Assembly (NCBI RefSeq): GCF_018861025.1
Contig: NZ_JAHKQH010000007.1
Span: 177,357-241,356, forward strand
DNA from: Psychrosphaera sp. B3R10
GTDB taxonomy: Bacteria; Pseudomonadota; Gammaproteobacteria; Enterobacterales; Alteromonadaceae
Reading direction: 5' to 3'
Length of the DNA stretch: 64,000 nt
The translations under genes were made by a program, and so were the position numbers. Below are positions 1 through 8,304 of the stretch, piece after piece (the first letter of the stretch is position 1; every line of letters begins with the position of its first letter). The notes beneath the pieces were generated by a model. That model was not told the DNA's origin. It ran no database searches and saw only the letters and a list, made by a program, of their open reading frames with translations.

Positions 1-2
1 AA

Positions 3-434
3 TCAAAAGCGGTAAAACAAATTCATTTTTTGACGACCTCACTCAATAGCCAGCTGCCAAAATTAAAACAGATCATTGACGATAAAAAGTGTCAAATTTG
101 GGTTGACCATAGTGATGTCGCAACACTTTTAGGTGAGTGTCATTATGGCGTCATCAGTTGCGGAACAATGAGTTACGAATTGGCAAAATTAGGTGTGCCT
201 TTTACCGCTGGCTATTTAGCCGATAATCAAAAAGTTTTACTTACTGGATGGCAACAAAGCGGATTAATTGATAGCGTAGGATTTTGGCCAGATGTCGATT
301 TAAAACAACTGCTTTTTGATTTACAAAAAAATCTGGCGAATATCGAATTATTAACAAAACGAAGTCAAAAGCTACGTTTGGCTGTTGACGGCTTAGGTGC
401 TCAACGAATTGCGGAAAAACTAATTTCAATATGA
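3..434 (+). CDS. pseG: PseG, UDP-sugar hydrolase of pseudaminic acid synthesis (C-terminal part)
   Basis: The frame is open from the left edge, so the gene is cut and only about 144 C-terminal residues are present. The segment with ISCGTMSYELAKLGVP followed by LADNQ matches the GT-B-like C-terminal domain of PseG, which removes UDP from UDP-2,4-diacetamido-2,4,6-trideoxy-L-altropyranose before condensation with PEP. Its stop overlaps the ATG of the next gene by four bases (ATGA), so it is co-transcribed with the LpxD-like gene and pseI. The rest of the pse set (pseB, C, F) would lie to the left and cannot be seen. The family call rests on the C-terminal motif and the pseI neighbourhood. Confidence 0.8.
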   Translation, partial: SKAVKQIHFLTTSLNSQLPKLKQIIDDKKCQIWVDHSDVATLLGECHYGVISCGTMSYELAKLGVPFTAGYLADNQKVLLTGWQQSGLIDSVGFWPDVDLKQLLFDLQKNLANIELLTKRSQKLRLAVDGLGAQRIAEKLISI

Positions 435-1330
435 CTTTTAATATTGCAGCTGTCTTGCCTGAGTTTGAAACTCAATTAATTGGCGACATCGGCCAACTCA
501 AAAATGTAAAACAAACGGCATTTGCCTGGAGCAATACCCCGTTTTCTATCGCTTTGGCAACCGGTCCAAAATACTTTAAACAAGCTCTAGCAAACCCAAA
601 TATAATTGCCATCATAACAACCCAGATATTTTCTGAAGAAACGCATAATAAAACGGTGATTAAAACGGCCAATGCCGATGAGTTATTCCATGTGATCCAT
701 AATCGTTTTCCACCTGTGATAAACAATACAAAAGCTTATATCGGCGAAAACTGCAAGATATCACCTCAAGCGACCATTGAAGACAATGTCCGGATTGGTA
801 ACAATTGCCATATCGAAGCCGGCGCTTATATTGGCAGTAATACAGTGATAGAAGATGATTGTTACATCGGGCCAAATGCCACGATTGGCACGCAAGCACT
901 GTTAAGTAAAAAAATTAATGGACAGAACCGCCATATTGAACATTTTGGTGGTGTACTGATAAAAACAGGCTGTGCCGTTCATGCCAGTAGTAACATATCA
1001 AAAGCGGTTTACAGCAATCATATGACACATATCGGCGCTCACTGCCAATTGGGTATCCAAGTGAATGTATCCCATGACGCCTATCTTGCAGATAACTGTA
1101 TATTAAGTGGCAATGTTTCAATTACTGGCCGCGCAAAACTAGCGGAAAATGTGTGGGTTGGGACGGGGTCAACAATATCAAACTGGGTCGTGGTAGGCGC
1201 AAATGCACTTATACGCGCTGGCAGTGTCGTGATACAGGATGTTGGTGAAAACCAAGATGTTTCCGGTAACTTTGCAAGTCCACATGTTAAACGACTAAAA
1301 CAACACATCGAGCAAACTCATGCTAAATAA
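431..1330 (+). CDS. LpxD-like left-handed beta-helix N-acyltransferase in a pse operon
   Basis: A 299-residue protein with an N-terminal mixed domain (about 1-95) and a long run of hexapeptide repeats (about 100-275), the layout of LpxD (UDP-3-O-acylglucosamine N-acyltransferase). His215 in VSHD aligns with the catalytic His of LpxD (IAHN), so it is probably active. LpxD enzymes take the acyl group from acyl-ACP. Lipid A lpxD is normally beside lpxA/fabZ; this copy sits between pseG and pseI, where the GNAT acetyltransferase gene pseH is often found. I infer that it N-acylates a pseudaminic acid precursor, possibly from the dedicated ACP made at 11213-11452. It overlaps pseG by 4 bases and pseI by 11. 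Alternative: an acetyl-CoA-dependent hexapeptide acetyltransferase. Confidence 0.75.
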   Translation: MTFNIAAVLPEFETQLIGDIGQLKNVKQTAFAWSNTPFSIALATGPKYFKQALANPNIIAIITTQIFSEETHNKTVIKTANADELFHVIHNRFPPVINNTKAYIGENCKISPQATIEDNVRIGNNCHIEAGAYIGSNTVIEDDCYIGPNATIGTQALLSKKINGQNRHIEHFGGVLIKTGCAVHASSNISKAVYSNHMTHIGAHCQLGIQVNVSHDAYLADNCILSGNVSITGRAKLAENVWVGTGSTISNWVVVGANALIRAGSVVIQDVGENQDVSGNFASPHVKRLKQHIEQTHAK

Positions 1331-2357
1331 ATCGATTAATGTCAACGGTAGGGAAATTAATGAGCAGGCTTCGCCGTATATCATTGCGGAAATATCCGGC
1401 AATCATAAAGGCGATAAAGAGCGAATGTTTCACTTGATGCGCGAAGCTGCTAAAGCCGGTTTTGACGCAGTCAAAATCCAAGTATTTAACGCCGATGATA
1501 TGACGTTAGATAAACACGACGATGAATTTGTTATCTCATCTGGCCTTTGGCAAGGACGTTCTCTATATGATGTCTATCAAGAAGCAGCGACTCCAGAAAG
1601 CTGGTTTGACGAATTATTTGCCGTTGCCCGTGAAGAAAACATAACCCTCTTCCCATCTATTTTTTCAGAACGTGGCCTTGCCTTGATGGAGCAGTATCAT
1701 TGCCCGATCTACAAAATTGCGTCATTTGAAGCAATGGATATCCCGCTGATTGAAAAAGTTGTTGCCACCGGAAAACCCGTCATTATTTCAACCGGGATCA
1801 TTGACGACAATCAAATAGACGATCTTTTTACACACATTCCTAATGCCAAAGAACTTATTTTATTGCATTGCATTAGTAACTACCCAGCTCCGGTAGAGAG
1901 CTTTAATTTGTCTACAATGACCGACATTAAACATCGATTTAACTGCTTAACGGGATTGTCTGACCACAGTGTCGGCAATACGGCGGCTGTTGTCGCGACT
2001 GCTCTCGGTGCAGTCGCTATCGAAAAACACATCACGGTTGATCAAAATGATGGGGCCATCGATTCTGAATTCTCGCTACCGATTGCCGAATTTAAACGCT
2101 TTATACAAGATATTCGAAATAGTCATGACAGTTTAGGACAAGTTGATTATTCTAGTACTTCACCTAGGAAGAACTATCGTTCCCTTTATGTAGTAACTAA
2201 TATGAAAAAGGGCGATACGATTACCTACGACAATGTAAAAAGCATTCGCCCCGGTCATGGTCTAGCGCCCAAACATTTAGATGAAGTTATAGGCCAACCT
2301 GTTAATCAAGCGATTCAGCGCGGTACACCTTTAGATTGGTCGCATATCAAAAGCTAA
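1320..2357 (+). CDS. pseI: PseI, pseudaminic acid synthase
   Basis: A 345-residue NeuB-family TIM barrel with a C-terminal SAF (antifreeze-like) domain from about residue 285. Such enzymes condense PEP with a diacetamido-trideoxy hexose to make a nonulosonic acid. His216 (SDHSVG) and His237 (EKH) match the metal-binding pair of NeuB. The LWQGRSLYDVYQEAATP stretch is typical of PseI rather than of sialic or legionaminic acid synthases. The start overlaps the LpxD-like gene by 11 bases, so it is the third gene of the pse operon. The product should be pseudaminic acid or a derivative for flagellin glycosylation by Maf (12332-14344). Confidence 0.92.
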   Translation: MLNKSINVNGREINEQASPYIIAEISGNHKGDKERMFHLMREAAKAGFDAVKIQVFNADDMTLDKHDDEFVISSGLWQGRSLYDVYQEAATPESWFDELFAVAREENITLFPSIFSERGLALMEQYHCPIYKIASFEAMDIPLIEKVVATGKPVIISTGIIDDNQIDDLFTHIPNAKELILLHCISNYPAPVESFNLSTMTDIKHRFNCLTGLSDHSVGNTAAVVATALGAVAIEKHITVDQNDGAIDSEFSLPIAEFKRFIQDIRNSHDSLGQVDYSSTSPRKNYRSLYVVTNMKKGDTITYDNVKSIRPGHGLAPKHLDEVIGQPVNQAIQRGTPLDWSHIKS

Positions 2358-2515
2358 CATAAAGCCCGGTATGATTTGTGCTTAACTTAATCTACTGCAA
2401 ATGCTTTATTTGCATGATGAATCAGAGCGACTCTAATAACAATTACGTTCCCGCTATCAAATAAGCTCTAGCGGCGTTTATCAATAATTGCAAACGATAA
2501 TCAAATAAATAAAAC

Positions 2516-2537
2516 CGAGTTTAAGTCCAAACTTGGT
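2516..2537 (+). other. Small inverted repeat downstream of pseI
   Basis: CCGAGTTT and AAACTTGG form an 8-bp stem (one G-T pair) around a 6-base loop. No T-tract follows, so it is a weak terminator for pseI at best. It could also lie in the leader of the sulfotransferase gene that starts at 2562. Confidence 0.3.
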
Positions 2538-2561
2538 TCGACAGAAAATTAAGGATGTTCC

Positions 2562-3542
2562 ATGCCATTTCAAACCGAATTGCAGGATTTAGTAAAACAA
2601 GTCAACCCTGAGCTCAATTTCTATAGCAGTTTGATGAACGTCAATCGAGATTCAATCAAACCGATATTTCTTTATCATGTACCTAAAACTGGTGGCTTAA
2701 GTTTTCAAACGGCAATTGAGTGGGCGCGCTTAAACCTTATAACTGCACTTAAACTTAAAGGCATCGATAATCCGTTACCCCTTGTTGCTCGCACTGCAAA
2801 TCCAAATGAACTTAAAAATTTAAATCATAATTTTTTCTATTTACTCAGTACCCATTTACCTTATGGCTCACATTTTTTGCCCAAAACGAGCGACTTTGAA
2901 TTAATGTGCATTTTCAGAGATCCAATAGATAGAATCAGCTCGGCATTCAGCTACCAATGTATGCGCCAAAATATTATTCCTACGCAGAAAAATTTCATCA
3001 AGTTTTTCCGTAATCCAGAAAACATAAACCGGTTCTGCAAACAATTACACCCGAATGCGATTAACGAAGAAGTTGAAGATAGTAAGGCGGTGATAAAAAA
3101 TCTAGATGAAAACTTCTCTACGGTAGTGACCTTAGATACATTACATGATGCCATAGAATACTATTTATCTTTGTTTAACTTACCGAATGTTTTGCAAAAA
3201 AGAACGAACCGAACATTAAAGCAATTCAAAATCGATACGACGCAATTTACAGACGAAATTAATGAACTGAACGAAGAAGATTTGCTCCTTTATCAAGATG
3301 TTAAAAGTAATAGCAAAATTCCGGAATTAAAAGACCAAGAAAGCAACGCCATCAACAATATAACTTCAATTATATTTGAGCAACAATCTACAAAAAAGGT
3401 GGCAACTCGAGGCATACCGATTGAAACAAAAGGATTTCAAAAGAAGATGCAAAAGATAGTTAATAATTCATTAACGCCATTCGATTTGATGTTAATGAAT
3501 TTTCCACAAATTATTGGTGAACAGGAAGGCATTAATAAATAG
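2562..3542 (+). CDS. Sulfotransferase-family protein
   Basis: A 326-residue protein. YHVPKTGGLSF (residues 39-49, Lys42) is the 5'-phosphosulfate-binding loop of carbohydrate sulfotransferases. FRDPIDRISSAF fits the 3'-phosphate-binding motif (R...S). No signal peptide or membrane segment is evident, so it probably works in the cytoplasm. The family transfers sulfate from PAPS to sugars or peptides. AAGGA lies just upstream of the ATG. Gene position suggests that it acts on the flagellin glycan or another surface sugar, but the substrate cannot be read from the sequence. It is a single-gene unit, convergent with the DUF4910 gene across a hairpin. Confidence 0.7.
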   Translation: MPFQTELQDLVKQVNPELNFYSSLMNVNRDSIKPIFLYHVPKTGGLSFQTAIEWARLNLITALKLKGIDNPLPLVARTANPNELKNLNHNFFYLLSTHLPYGSHFLPKTSDFELMCIFRDPIDRISSAFSYQCMRQNIIPTQKNFIKFFRNPENINRFCKQLHPNAINEEVEDSKAVIKNLDENFSTVVTLDTLHDAIEYYLSLFNLPNVLQKRTNRTLKQFKIDTTQFTDEINELNEEDLLLYQDVKSNSKIPELKDQESNAINNITSIIFEQQSTKKVATRGIPIETKGFQKKMQKIVNNSLTPFDLMLMNFPQIIGEQEGINK

Positions 3543-3563
3543 AAAATACATAACTTGATATGT

Positions 3564-3597
3564 AGCGTGACAGCAGGTTGTATCCTGCTGCTGCGCT
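3564..3597. terminator. Bidirectional hairpin between convergent genes
   Basis: CAGCAGG (3571-3577) and CCTGCTG (3584-3590) form a perfect 7-bp stem around TTGTAT, extended by AGCG/CGCT across a small internal bulge. It lies between the stop of the sulfotransferase gene (+) and the stop of the DUF4910 gene (-). The short TTTA on the right makes it an imperfect intrinsic terminator. Confidence 0.5.
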
Positions 3598-4896
3598 TTA
3601 TTCATACGAAAGTAAATCTACGGCTTTTAGTTTTTCAACATAACCATATAATTCTGCAAATGGCGCATCTATTTTCTCCGCAATATCTAACAATGAATGT
3701 TTCCCATCGCAGTAAGAAATCATATTCATCATCATGCGAAACTTTTTAGCAGAACCTTTAACACTCATACTTGGATATAAGCCTCGTTTACCAAGTTGAG
3801 GCTCGCCAAGCACTAATACCTTAGGAACAATATTGTATTCAAGAATGTCTATTGCCTGTATTACTGCGTTTGCTCCACCAGCAAGGCCGCTTGGCGAAAT
3901 AAAATTCAAGTCATCTAACGAGGTATGATATTCGGGGTACGTCCCGTACTTACTGCGCATAATCGTCGCAACCGGTAAATCAACGCCAGGTGCACAATAT
4001 TGCCGTTCATCACTGCCCCGTTGAAGCCATGTATATTTTTTGTAGTCCGGTGCAATGTGATGCATGACATGTTTCACGATACGGTCAGACAAGGTGTCTC
4101 CGGCGCGGGATGGCAAATAGGAATAAGCATTGTCATCACCAATGCAAGTTAGATTGAACCCAGCAAAAACGTGTTGCTGCAAATGTGCAAGGTGCTGACT
4201 TAAATACGTAATCGAGCCGATTGTTTCTGGTATAAAAACAATTCGATAGGTGTATTTTAAGCTTTTTTGTTGCATTAGCCATTGGCACACTGCGGCTGTA
4301 ACTGTCGGCCCTGACAACTCATTATTTGCCATAGACGGGTGACAAACATAAGTCGATATAAACACTTCTTCGGATGACTCACCGGGAATAACGAGCTCAC
4401 CATAATTCAGTACGCCGGGTCCTAGTTCTGAGTCAACCACAACTTGATAATCACCTGGAGCAAGCAACTCCCTTTGGTTATTAGCTAAACAAAATCCCCA
4501 ACGTTTGGAATAATAACTGGTCACATATGGAATCGCATCGGGTTGCTCCGGTAGAGAATACAAATGTGGTTGTAATTGTTCTAACGTTAACGTTTCGTTT
4601 GTCGGAATTGAATAACCAACGACATGAAGGTTGTTATCTTTAAAATCAACAACCTTTTGGCCATCAGGACCCAAAATATAGGCATCTTTAATTTGCCACT
4701 CATCTGGTACCGTCCAGTCAAATACCTGCGTGCCAGATGGCACAGCATGTATTGTCAAACCTGGCAGCAAATCTTGCAAATAAGTTAGTGTTTGTCGGGT
4801 ACCCGGGCCGGTAATACTTCGACAAATCGGAAATAAGTCTTGGCACCATTTATAAATTTTTTGCCCTAGCGCATCAATGTCGGCACCTGACAACAT
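3598..4896 (-). CDS. DUF4910-family zinc-aminopeptidase-like protein
   Basis: A 432-residue protein of the DUF4910/DUF2172 type, a zinc-peptidase-like fold with an inserted N-terminal subdomain and a C-terminal winged-helix-like tail. Likely metal or active-site residues are His186 in VCHPSMANNELSG, Glu224 in FIPETIG, the GSDERQY segment and the His of YPEYHTSLDD. Members often sit in nonulosonic acid or O-antigen loci, where their reaction is poorly defined. It starts two bases after the comA stop, so the two genes form one unit. I infer a hydrolytic (amidase or deacylase) step on a sugar or acyl intermediate. No signal peptide is visible. Confidence 0.7.
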   Translation of the reverse strand: MLSGADIDALGQKIYKWCQDLFPICRSITGPGTRQTLTYLQDLLPGLTIHAVPSGTQVFDWTVPDEWQIKDAYILGPDGQKVVDFKDNNLHVVGYSIPTNETLTLEQLQPHLYSLPEQPDAIPYVTSYYSKRWGFCLANNQRELLAPGDYQVVVDSELGPGVLNYGELVIPGESSEEVFISTYVCHPSMANNELSGPTVTAAVCQWLMQQKSLKYTYRIVFIPETIGSITYLSQHLAHLQQHVFAGFNLTCIGDDNAYSYLPSRAGDTLSDRIVKHVMHHIAPDYKKYTWLQRGSDERQYCAPGVDLPVATIMRSKYGTYPEYHTSLDDLNFISPSGLAGGANAVIQAIDILEYNIVPKVLVLGEPQLGKRGLYPSMSVKGSAKKFRMMMNMISYCDGKHSLLDIAEKIDAPFAELYGYVEKLKAVDLLSYE

Positions 4897-4898
4897 AA

Positions 4899-5654
4899 TT
4901 ACTTCCCGCCGTGAAAGACTTCTAACGTGTCGGCTCTGAGACCTAATCGCAATGTTTCCAGCGAAATAGCGTCTTCAAGCGCAATATTTCCCATATTCAC
5001 ATTTGCGCCATATTGCTTTAATAACCAGACTTGTTGTGATTTTTGCGGTGCTTCAAAAATAAGATCGGCAAGCGTAAGCCCAGACTCAAAAATATCATCA
5101 ACCAAGCCCATTCTAATTTCGCCATCACCTCGGTAAAGTCCGCTAGTGCCACTTTCTCGGCCTTCCAAAATAACTAAGGATGCGCCGGCTGCACGTTCAT
5201 TTTTAATCTGCCTTACCCATTTACTTGGTGACATTATGACGGTTTCGTCTTTACTTCCCACTTCAGAATAAACGGTAAAGTCTTTAGCTAACTTTTCGAT
5301 TATTGCGCCCTTTTCCTTTTCAGGAATTTCAATTGCACCGTCTGAAATTTCAATAATTTTCAAGCCTTGGTCTTTAACGTAGGCAATAAATTCGTCTATC
5401 TTATTTGTCATATAAGCATATTCAAATAAAGTTCCACCTAAGCAAATTTCAACGTCGTAGCTTCGATATAACGCTAACTTTTCAGCTAAATTTTGAGTCA
5501 CAAGGCTAGTTCCCCAGCCGAGCTTAACGACATCAACAAACTGACTTCCTGTATCTAAAATACCTTTGATATGTTCTAAACCATATCCTTTATCGAGTAA
5601 ATTGGTACGGCCAATCGGTCTTGGTTTTGCTTGTCTAAATTCTATAAGACTCAT
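4899..5654 (-). CDS. comA: Phosphosulfolactate synthase (ComA family)
   Basis: A 251-residue TIM-barrel protein with the ComA motifs KLGWGTS (44-50), GGTLFE (73-78), EVGSKD (131-136) and EGRESG (164-169). The family adds sulfite to phosphoenolpyruvate to give (2R)-phospho-3-sulfolactate. This is the first step of coenzyme M synthesis in methanogens and in Xanthobacter, and of sulfolactate synthesis in Bacillus spores. Neither setting fits here. The gene is instead divergent from a reductase/lyase/ligase/ACP operon inside a flagellin glycosylation locus, and cysH lies nearby as a possible sulfite source. AGAGG precedes the ATG. Function as a phosphosulfolactate synthase is well supported; the end product is inferred. 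Confidence 0.88.
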   Translation of the reverse strand: MSLIEFRQAKPRPIGRTNLLDKGYGLEHIKGILDTGSQFVDVVKLGWGTSLVTQNLAEKLALYRSYDVEICLGGTLFEYAYMTNKIDEFIAYVKDQGLKIIEISDGAIEIPEKEKGAIIEKLAKDFTVYSEVGSKDETVIMSPSKWVRQIKNERAAGASLVILEGRESGTSGLYRGDGEIRMGLVDDIFESGLTLADLIFEAPQKSQQVWLLKQYGANVNMGNIALEDAISLETLRLGLRADTLEVFHGGK

Positions 5655-6259
5655 AATGCCTCTCTCATTCGTTTGCCCTAACTAGGGTGTTTCCTTGAAA
5701 CAATGGTTTAAACTATCTTATTTGCCAAAATAACAAGATTTATTCATTTTTAACTTGTTACGCTATGGGACAACTTAGTTATCAGTGAAGAAAGCAATTA
5801 TCGCACCTACTTTTCTTAATCTTCTCTAAATGTAATTTTTGGTACGGTAAGTGCTACACCTATTTCAATTAATATACTAAATCGATATGTGGTCTTCGTT
5901 ATAAATCAACGAGTATGCCATTAGGTTTCTACACCAGTTGTTTATAACAATGAACCATATTTAGTTTACCGAGTTCACTTTGGTATCATAAACTTAGTTT
6001 TACGCCAATTATGAAGTTTAATCATTTAGTATCAGATAGTTAAATTAAAAAATAGTACTATACGTTAGATTAAAACATTCAACTGCGTAATTTGACTATA
6101 AAATGTGTCAACTAAAACTCAGTAATTTAATTAATTAGTAAAGCCCCAGTAAACATATAAACTATTGTATAAAAAGATGATAAACCAACTAATGGCAATT
6201 AACTCGTTAAATCTTTAGCTTTATCGATAAGTTAATAAAGATAAGTCAACAGGCGTTAA
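5655..6259. other. 605-base AT-rich divergent promoter region
   Basis: No gene is visible here. The stretch separates comA (-) from the flavoprotein operon (+) and must hold promoters for both. It is very rich in A and T. I could not pick a convincing sigma-70, sigma-54 or sigma-28 pair on either strand, so control of the cassette is open. The length is unusual for this compact region. Confidence 0.6.
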
Positions 6260-7951
6260 ATGGATAAGAAACAGCAAGTCATGCAGCAACGAGCTAAAGC
6301 ATACGATGTTATAATCGTTGGGGCTGGATTGTCTGGACTCGCAGCCGCTGTGACCTCTAGCGAACAGGGGCTAAGTACGTTAGTTATTTCTAAAATCCCA
6401 TCTCTACATAGTCACTCGGTCAGTGCGCGTGGCGGTATGAATGCCGCTATTGAAGAACCTAATTCTGAGCAACATAAGTTAGATACAATAAAAAGTGGTA
6501 AACACTTAAGCAGCCCAAAACAAGTGGACTTTTTATGCACCGAAGCCCCCAAAGTAATTAAATGGATGGAGCAGCTTGGGGTTAAGTTTGACCAGCAGGA
6601 CAACCATTACCGTTTAAAAACATTTTCCGGCAATAGCTTGCCTAGGGCTTGTTATTCAAAAGGCCGCACCGGTTTAAATTGTGTCAAGGCATTGCTTGCC
6701 CAGGCGAAAAAAAATGGTGTCGAATTTAACGAACACTTTTATGTTGCTGATTTAGTTGTTGATAATAATAAAATCATTGGTGTGGAAGGTATAGATAGAC
6801 GAACAACTGAAAGCCAAATTGTAGTTTCGCCGCAAGTTGTTTTAGCTACCGGTGGTGGTTTAAATTTTTACCAGTTATCGAGTAACGCGACATCAAGCAC
6901 TGCCGACGGTCTTGCCATGGCTTTAAGAGTTGGTGCGCAATTGCATAATATGGAGTTTGTACAATACCACCCACTCGGCCTAGCCCACAATGGTATTCAA
7001 TTTCCGGAACCCGTAATCAACGCAGGTGCTCAACTTTTTAATTCAAACAACGAGCGGTTTATGCTCACTATTGATAAACAAAACGCTGAGCAAGTTAGTC
7101 GAGATGTACTTTCAATTGAAATTGAGAAGCAACGACAAAACGGACAGAAAGTTTATATCGACTTCAGTCATGTGCCAGAGGAACAAAAGTCAACTTGTGC
7201 AGAAGCTGAACTCATAGCTAAAACCTATACGAGTCTTGCATTATATAAGGATAGATTTGAAATCGCGCCATCGGCGCATTATCTAATTGGTGGTATTTTG
7301 GTTAATGAAAACTGCCAAGTAATGACGTCAAACGCTGTAATTGAAGGGCTCTATGCGGTAGGTGAATGTGCTTCAGCTGGTGTTCATGGCGCAAATAGGT
7401 TAGGTGGAAACTCATTAGTTGAAACTCTTGTTTTTGGTCGTCATGCGGCAACGCAACTAAAAAAAATTGATTTGGAAAACAATGTCTCTGCGCCTAATAA
7501 CAGCTCAATTTCAGAAGTAATTAGTCGGTTATTAATGAACAATTATCAGACCGCTTGTTCAGTTTCTAGTATGTCGCTTAAGCTTAAAGTGGGAATGTCC
7601 AATAATGTGGGCGTCATTCGGGATCAGACCTCATTGCGAACGCAACTGGCTCAACTAAACGAATGGTTTGAACAACTTAGTTTAATTGGCGTAAAATCAC
7701 AGTCAAAACTTTACAATGACGAAGTTGTTGAATATTTTGAATTGAAAAACATGCTACTTGTCGCTAAATCAATATGTATCAGTGCGCTACATAGAGAAGA
7801 GTCACGTGGTGCGCATTATCGTCTAGACTTCCCGACAACCTTAGCTGAAAACAAGGCAGTTCATAGTTTACTGCGCTTAAAACACAACCAGCTTTATTTA
7901 ACACATAAATCAGTCGCGACAGAGAAAAATATTGAGGTTGTTAATGGCTAA
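6260..7951 (+). CDS. Fumarate-reductase/succinate-dehydrogenase-type flavoprotein
   Basis: A 563-residue FAD protein of the SdhA/FrdA/NadB family. GAGLSG (21-26) is the dinucleotide fold. His52 in SHSVSARGG matches the His that binds FAD covalently in FrdA. Substrate and proton-transfer residues of E. coli FrdA are mostly kept: His237 (H232), Glu250 (E245), Arg281 (R287), His340 (H355) and Arg380 (R390). However, Arg248 of FrdA is Ile253 here, so the substrate probably differs from fumarate. It overlaps the iron-sulfur gene by 8 bases, and no membrane anchor genes follow. I infer a soluble enoate reductase acting on a fumarate-like compound, possibly sulfoacrylate. L-aspartate oxidase is less likely, given the 2Fe-2S partner and the context. 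Confidence 0.85.
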   Translation: MDKKQQVMQQRAKAYDVIIVGAGLSGLAAAVTSSEQGLSTLVISKIPSLHSHSVSARGGMNAAIEEPNSEQHKLDTIKSGKHLSSPKQVDFLCTEAPKVIKWMEQLGVKFDQQDNHYRLKTFSGNSLPRACYSKGRTGLNCVKALLAQAKKNGVEFNEHFYVADLVVDNNKIIGVEGIDRRTTESQIVVSPQVVLATGGGLNFYQLSSNATSSTADGLAMALRVGAQLHNMEFVQYHPLGLAHNGIQFPEPVINAGAQLFNSNNERFMLTIDKQNAEQVSRDVLSIEIEKQRQNGQKVYIDFSHVPEEQKSTCAEAELIAKTYTSLALYKDRFEIAPSAHYLIGGILVNENCQVMTSNAVIEGLYAVGECASAGVHGANRLGGNSLVETLVFGRHAATQLKKIDLENNVSAPNNSSISEVISRLLMNNYQTACSVSSMSLKLKVGMSNNVGVIRDQTSLRTQLAQLNEWFEQLSLIGVKSQSKLYNDEVVEYFELKNMLLVAKSICISALHREESRGAHYRLDFPTTLAENKAVHSLLRLKHNQLYLTHKSVATEKNIEVVNG

Positions 7952-8303
7952 AGTGAAGCTAAATTTATTTAGGCTTGATCTATTTAAAGCGGCTGATGGA
8001 TATTTTGAGACAGTCACGGTCTCCTATTCTCCAAATGAAACCTTGTTAGAAGTTTTACAGCGATTTAGAGATCAACAGGATCCGAGTTTTGGTTACGACA
8101 AAAATTGTCGCTTAGGCCTGTGTTTAAGTTGCCGTATGAAAATAAATGGCCGCCCCGGTTTGGCTTGCCAAACTAATGTCCATGCACTTGTAGAAAAGTC
8201 AGGTCAATTGATCCAACTTGAGCCCATAAAATTAGAACATGCGGTTAAAGATTTGATAGTAGACGCCGATTTAGCCAGCTCGTTAAAAGAGAATAAACGT
8301 TAA
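7944..8303 (+). CDS. Stand-alone [2Fe-2S] subunit (FrdB/SdhB N-terminal domain only)
   Basis: A 119-residue protein with Cys55, Cys60, Cys63 and Cys75 in C-x4-C-x2-C-x11-C spacing, the plant-type [2Fe-2S] motif of FrdB/SdhB. The C-terminal domain with the [4Fe-4S] and [3Fe-4S] clusters is absent, so it is half the usual length of about 240. I chose the ATG at 7944 because GAGG sits just upstream; a TTG 12 bases earlier is possible. It overlaps the flavoprotein stop by 8 bases, suggesting translational coupling. With no anchor subunits, electrons probably come from a soluble donor rather than from quinol. Confidence 0.82.
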   Translation: MAKVKLNLFRLDLFKAADGYFETVTVSYSPNETLLEVLQRFRDQQDPSFGYDKNCRLGLCLSCRMKINGRPGLACQTNVHALVEKSGQLIQLEPIKLEHAVKDLIVDADLASSLKENKR

Positions 8304-8304
8304 T

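Noticed and set aside
4899..5654. Coenzyme M or spore sulfolactate synthesis
   Set aside because: The later genes of the methanogen pathway and any spore genes are absent, and the neighbours are an ACP, a ligase and flagellin glycosylation genes.
6260..8303. Respiratory succinate dehydrogenase or fumarate reductase
   Set aside because: No anchor subunits, half-length iron-sulfur subunit, one key Arg replaced, and a non-respiratory operon.
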